Below, piece by piece: positions 61,937-64,000 of a stretch of DNA of 64,000 bases. Within the stretch, counting starts at the first letter, position 1, and each line of letters opens with the position of its first letter. The notes beneath the pieces are model-generated. The model saw only the letters and a list, made by a program, of their open reading frames with translations. It was not told where the DNA came from and searched no databases. Origin of the DNA: JBOCEF01 sp047610385 (GTDB lineage: Bacteria; Pseudomonadota; Alphaproteobacteria; Rhodobacterales; Rhodobacteraceae); the NCBI GenBank assembly GCA_047610385.1, contig JBLGAC010000001.1, positions 62,001 to 126,000 on the forward strand, given 5' to 3'. The position numbers were made by a program, and so were the translations under genes.

Positions 61937-61972
61937 TGCCCGGCCCCGCGCGATGCGCTGCGGGGCCGGGCA
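61937..61972 (-). repeat. 13-bp hairpin between ectB and ectC
   Basis: TGCCCGGCCCCGC (61937-61949) pairs perfectly with 61960-61972 around ten bases, in the 87-bp space between ectB and ectC. Possible mRNA processing or stabilising structure. Confidence 0.6.
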
Positions 61973-61998
61973 TGTCGCCGGTCATCAGGGGGATGGGG

Positions 61999-63291
61999 TT
62001 ATTCGGCAGCCATTTTCGCGGCGTCCCGCGCGGCGAAATGCGCAACCGACGCTTCGAGGATGTCGAGCCCCTTGTCGAACAGCTCCGCATCGATGGTCAG
62101 CGGCGCAAGCACCTTGACCACCTCGTCGCGGGCGCCTGAGGTTTCGATCACCAGGCCATGGTCAAAGCAGCGTGCGCAGATGTCAGACGCCAGCGCGCCG
62201 GACCCCACATCGATGCCGTGCATCATGCCGCGGCCCTTCAGCTTGGCACCGTCGATCAACGACGCCATGCCGGTCAGGCGCTTGATCAGATGATCAGCCT
62301 TGGCCTTCACGTCGTCCTGGAACGTCTCGTCGGCCCAGAACTTTTCAAGCGCCACGCGGGCGGTGACAAAGGCGTGGCCGTTGCCGCGGAAGGTGCCGTT
62401 GTGCTCGCCTGGTTTCCACTGGTCGTGCTGCGGGCGCACCAGCAGCGCGGCGAAGGGCAGACCCATGCCAGAGAACGATTTGGCCAGCGGGATCAGATCG
62501 GGCATGATGCCCATGCCTTCAAAGCTGAAGAACCCGCCCGTGCGCCCGCAGCCCGCCTGAATGTCATCGACGATCAGCAGCGCGCCATGGCGACGCGCCA
62601 GCGCCTGCACGCCGCGCAGAAATTCGGGGGACGCGGCGTTCAGGCCACCTTCGCCCTGCACTGCCTCCAGCAAAAACGCCGCAGGGGTTTCGATGCCTGA
62701 GGACGGGTTGTCCAACATCGCCTCAAGCAGCGTCAGGCTGTCCACCCCCTCCACGGCATTTTCATAGGGCATGCGGGTCACGCCGGGCATCTCCACGCCC
62801 GCGCCGCCGCGCTTGCCCTCATTGCCAGTGGCCGAAAGTGCGCCGAGCGTCATGCCGTGGAACCCGTTGGTGAAGGCAACGATCTGGGTGCGCCCGGTGA
62901 CCTTGCGCGCCAGCTTCATCGCAGCTTCAACCGCGTTGGCACCGGTGGGGCCGGTCATCATCACCTTATGGTCCATGCCGCGGGGCGTAAGGATCAGCCG
63001 CTCAAACGTCTCAAGGAACCGGGCCTTGGCCTCAGTGTGCATGTCGAGCCCGTGGGAGATGCCGTCAGCGGCGATGTATTCGATCAGCGCGCCCTTCATG
63101 TCCGGGTCGTTATGGCCATAGTTCAGCGACGAACAGCCCGCGAGAAAGTCGATGTAATCGGTCCCCGCCTCGTCGCGCAGCAGCGCGCCACTGGCGCTGG
63201 AGAACACGGTCGGAAAGTTGCGGCAGTAGCTGCGCACGACGGATTCGCGACGTTCAAAAATGGCGATGTTGGACTGTCCGGTGGGGGTCAT
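61999..63291 (-). CDS. ectB: Diaminobutyrate--2-oxoglutarate transaminase
   Basis: PLP aminotransferase converting aspartate semialdehyde to 2,4-diaminobutyrate. 430 aa. Family blocks: DYIDFLAGCSSLNYGHNDPD, MMTGPTGANAVEAAMKLAR, FHGMTLGALSATGNEGKR, DDIQAGCGRTGGFFSFE and the PLP lysine in IPLAKSFSGMGLPFA. Class III aminotransferase; ectoine-specific by context. Confidence 0.96.
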   Translation of the reverse strand: MTPTGQSNIAIFERRESVVRSYCRNFPTVFSSASGALLRDEAGTDYIDFLAGCSSLNYGHNDPDMKGALIEYIAADGISHGLDMHTEAKARFLETFERLILTPRGMDHKVMMTGPTGANAVEAAMKLARKVTGRTQIVAFTNGFHGMTLGALSATGNEGKRGGAGVEMPGVTRMPYENAVEGVDSLTLLEAMLDNPSSGIETPAAFLLEAVQGEGGLNAASPEFLRGVQALARRHGALLIVDDIQAGCGRTGGFFSFEGMGIMPDLIPLAKSFSGMGLPFAALLVRPQHDQWKPGEHNGTFRGNGHAFVTARVALEKFWADETFQDDVKAKADHLIKRLTGMASLIDGAKLKGRGMMHGIDVGSGALASDICARCFDHGLVIETSGARDEVVKVLAPLTIDAELFDKGLDILEASVAHFAARDAAKMAAE

Positions 63292-63361
63292 CGGTTGGAT
63301 CCTCAGGTCAATTCTTGGGCCGCACGCCCGAACGGGCAGCGCGATCGTCAGGCCGGGGGCG

Positions 63362-63436
63362 CAATGCGCCGCGTCAGGCCGCCTTCTTGTTGCGCAGGGC
63401 GGCGTTAGGCCGCCTTTTTGATGCGCAAACCGCCAA
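63362..63436 (-). repeat. Imperfect direct duplication of the ectA 3' end
   Basis: The region coding LRIKKAA-stop (about 63405-63430) is followed by a second copy reading LRNKKAA-stop in another register (about 63376-63400). The two copies differ at a few positions, indicating an older 30-bp tandem duplication. Confidence 0.6.
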
Positions 63437-63950
63437 AGGGGCCGATCTCAGCCATGATCTCAGTGTCGTGACGTCCCTCAAAGTGATCGTCCCGCCGGAA
63501 GTGCGGGTTCCCTTCAAGCGGCGCGTCCATGCGTCGGGCGAAGCTGCGGAACAGCGCCCAGCTGGCTTTGTTGTCGCTGGTGATGGTGGTGTTCACATGC
63601 GCGACCGCGGCGCAGACGCCGCGCGCCACCAGATGGTCCAGCATTCGCCCGGCAAGCCCCATGCCGCGGGCGGCGTCTGCCACCGCGACCTGCCACACGA
63701 ACAACGTGTCCGGCGCGCCGGGCTTGATGTAGCCAGAGACCCAGCCCACCGTCTCGCCGTCTTTTTCGGCCAGAACGCAGGTGTCCGCGAAGTGATCGCA
63801 TTGCAGCAGATTGCAATAAAGCGAGTTGTCATCGAGTGGCCCGCAGTCGCGAATCAACTGCCATACAGCGGGGCCATCCCGGCTCTCGGGAGCGCGGAAT
63901 TCGATGTCGGTCGAAGCTTTGATATCGCGATGCAGCGTGACAGAGGACAT
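63405..63950 (-). CDS. ectA: L-2,4-diaminobutyrate N-gamma-acetyltransferase
   Basis: GNAT enzyme, first step specific to ectoine. 181 aa. The acetyl-CoA loop is around VADAARGMGLAGRMLDHL, and LRDCGPLDDNSLYCNLLQ-type sequence (here IRDCGPLDDNSLYCNLLQ) is diagnostic for EctA. First gene of the operon in the window. The last ten codons are imperfectly duplicated just after the stop. Confidence 0.96.
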   Translation of the reverse strand: MSSVTLHRDIKASTDIEFRAPESRDGPAVWQLIRDCGPLDDNSLYCNLLQCDHFADTCVLAEKDGETVGWVSGYIKPGAPDTLFVWQVAVADAARGMGLAGRMLDHLVARGVCAAVAHVNTTITSDNKASWALFRSFARRMDAPLEGNPHFRRDDHFEGRHDTEIMAEIGPFGGLRIKKAA

Positions 63951-63979
63951 GTGAGTCTCAAAATTGTTTCGGGGTGTGA

Positions 63980-63985
63980 AGTATA
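63980..63985 (-). promoter_or_regulatory. Possible -10 box of the ectoine operon
   Basis: On the minus strand TATACT lies 30 bases before the ectA start in an AT-rich stretch. The -35 region would fall at or beyond the window edge and cannot be checked. Confidence 0.4.
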
Positions 63986-64000
63986 TCTATCCTCAGGAAA

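Overview
This window is a GC-rich chromosomal segment of an alphaproteobacterium, most likely a salt-tolerant marine or saline-lake Rhodobacterales (Roseobacter-like). The pointers are GcrA, the NDUFA12-type complex I subunit, the fused MaoC/phosphate acetyltransferase, VPLPA-CTERM proteins, DUF1127, and the gene orders tgt/sufT, ruvCAB-ybgC-tolQRAB-pal-cpoB-tilS-ftsH, cmk-rpsA-sppA-ihfB-lapA-trpF-trpB and phoH-ybeY-corC-lnt-metK-trmB. The ectoine operon at the right edge fits a salt-exposed lifestyle. I see no rRNA, tRNA, CRISPR array, prophage or plasmid replication genes. Most of the window is ordinary core chromosome.

Layout. 1-5.4 kb: partial aminotransferase (-), then a secreted M48 protease with TPRs, a DsbA-like thiol oxidoreductase and accB-accC (+). 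5.5-7.1 kb: a fluoroacetate-dehalogenase-like hydrolase and aat (+). 7.1-9.5 kb: a minus-strand operon NDUFA12 / mlaD / methyltransferase / DUF2155 that runs into the 3' end of aat. 9.8-15.1 kb: DUF1353, tgt (-), sufT, an A-type Fe-S carrier, tpiA and a MaoC-Pta fusion. 15.2-16.95 kb: two decayed IS5-family elements lying end to end and sharing one TA dinucleotide. 17.0-30.4 kb: the minus-strand ruvCAB / ybgC / tol-pal / tilS / ftsH block, carrying an extra 597-residue membrane protein with 49-residue tandem repeats between ruvB and ybgC. 30.7-34.5 kb: DUF1127, prmA, msrA and two tandem VPLPA-CTERM surface proteins. 34.6-37 kb: uvrD/pcrA. 37.1-46.9 kb: a minus-strand block with trpA, trpB and trpF interrupted by two non-trp genes, then lapA, ihfB, sppA, rpsA, cmk and a GFA-family gene. 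46.9-55.9 kb: aroA, trmB, metK, lnt, corC, ybeY, phoH and DUF1178. 56-59.2 kb: a phoR-like kinase, gcrA and an ABC-2 permease. 59.2-59.8 kb: a VPLPA-CTERM gene broken by two in-frame stop codons. 60-64 kb: ectA-ectB-ectC-ask.

How it works together. Many minus-strand neighbours overlap by the four bases ATGA, so they are probably translationally coupled (aroA/GFA/cmk, tolA/tolB, tolR/tolA, mlaD/methyltransferase/DUF2155, phoH/ybeY). The main themes are envelope maintenance (Tol-Pal, Lnt, MlaD, CorC, YbeY, FtsH), DNA repair (RuvABC, UvrD), tryptophan and shikimate synthesis, SAM supply and compatible-solute synthesis.

Most interesting points: the repeat protein embedded in the ruv-tol cluster; the DUF2158 protein with an Arg/Gly-rich tail between trpA and trpB; the dehalogenase-like enzyme that keeps every fluoroacetate dehalogenase active-site position except a Glu in place of the catalytic Asp134; a possible structured metK leader; the doubly nonsense-mutated VPLPA-CTERM gene; and the abutting IS pair. 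No clearly new multi-gene system was found. All functional calls come from reading motifs by eye; no database search was run.
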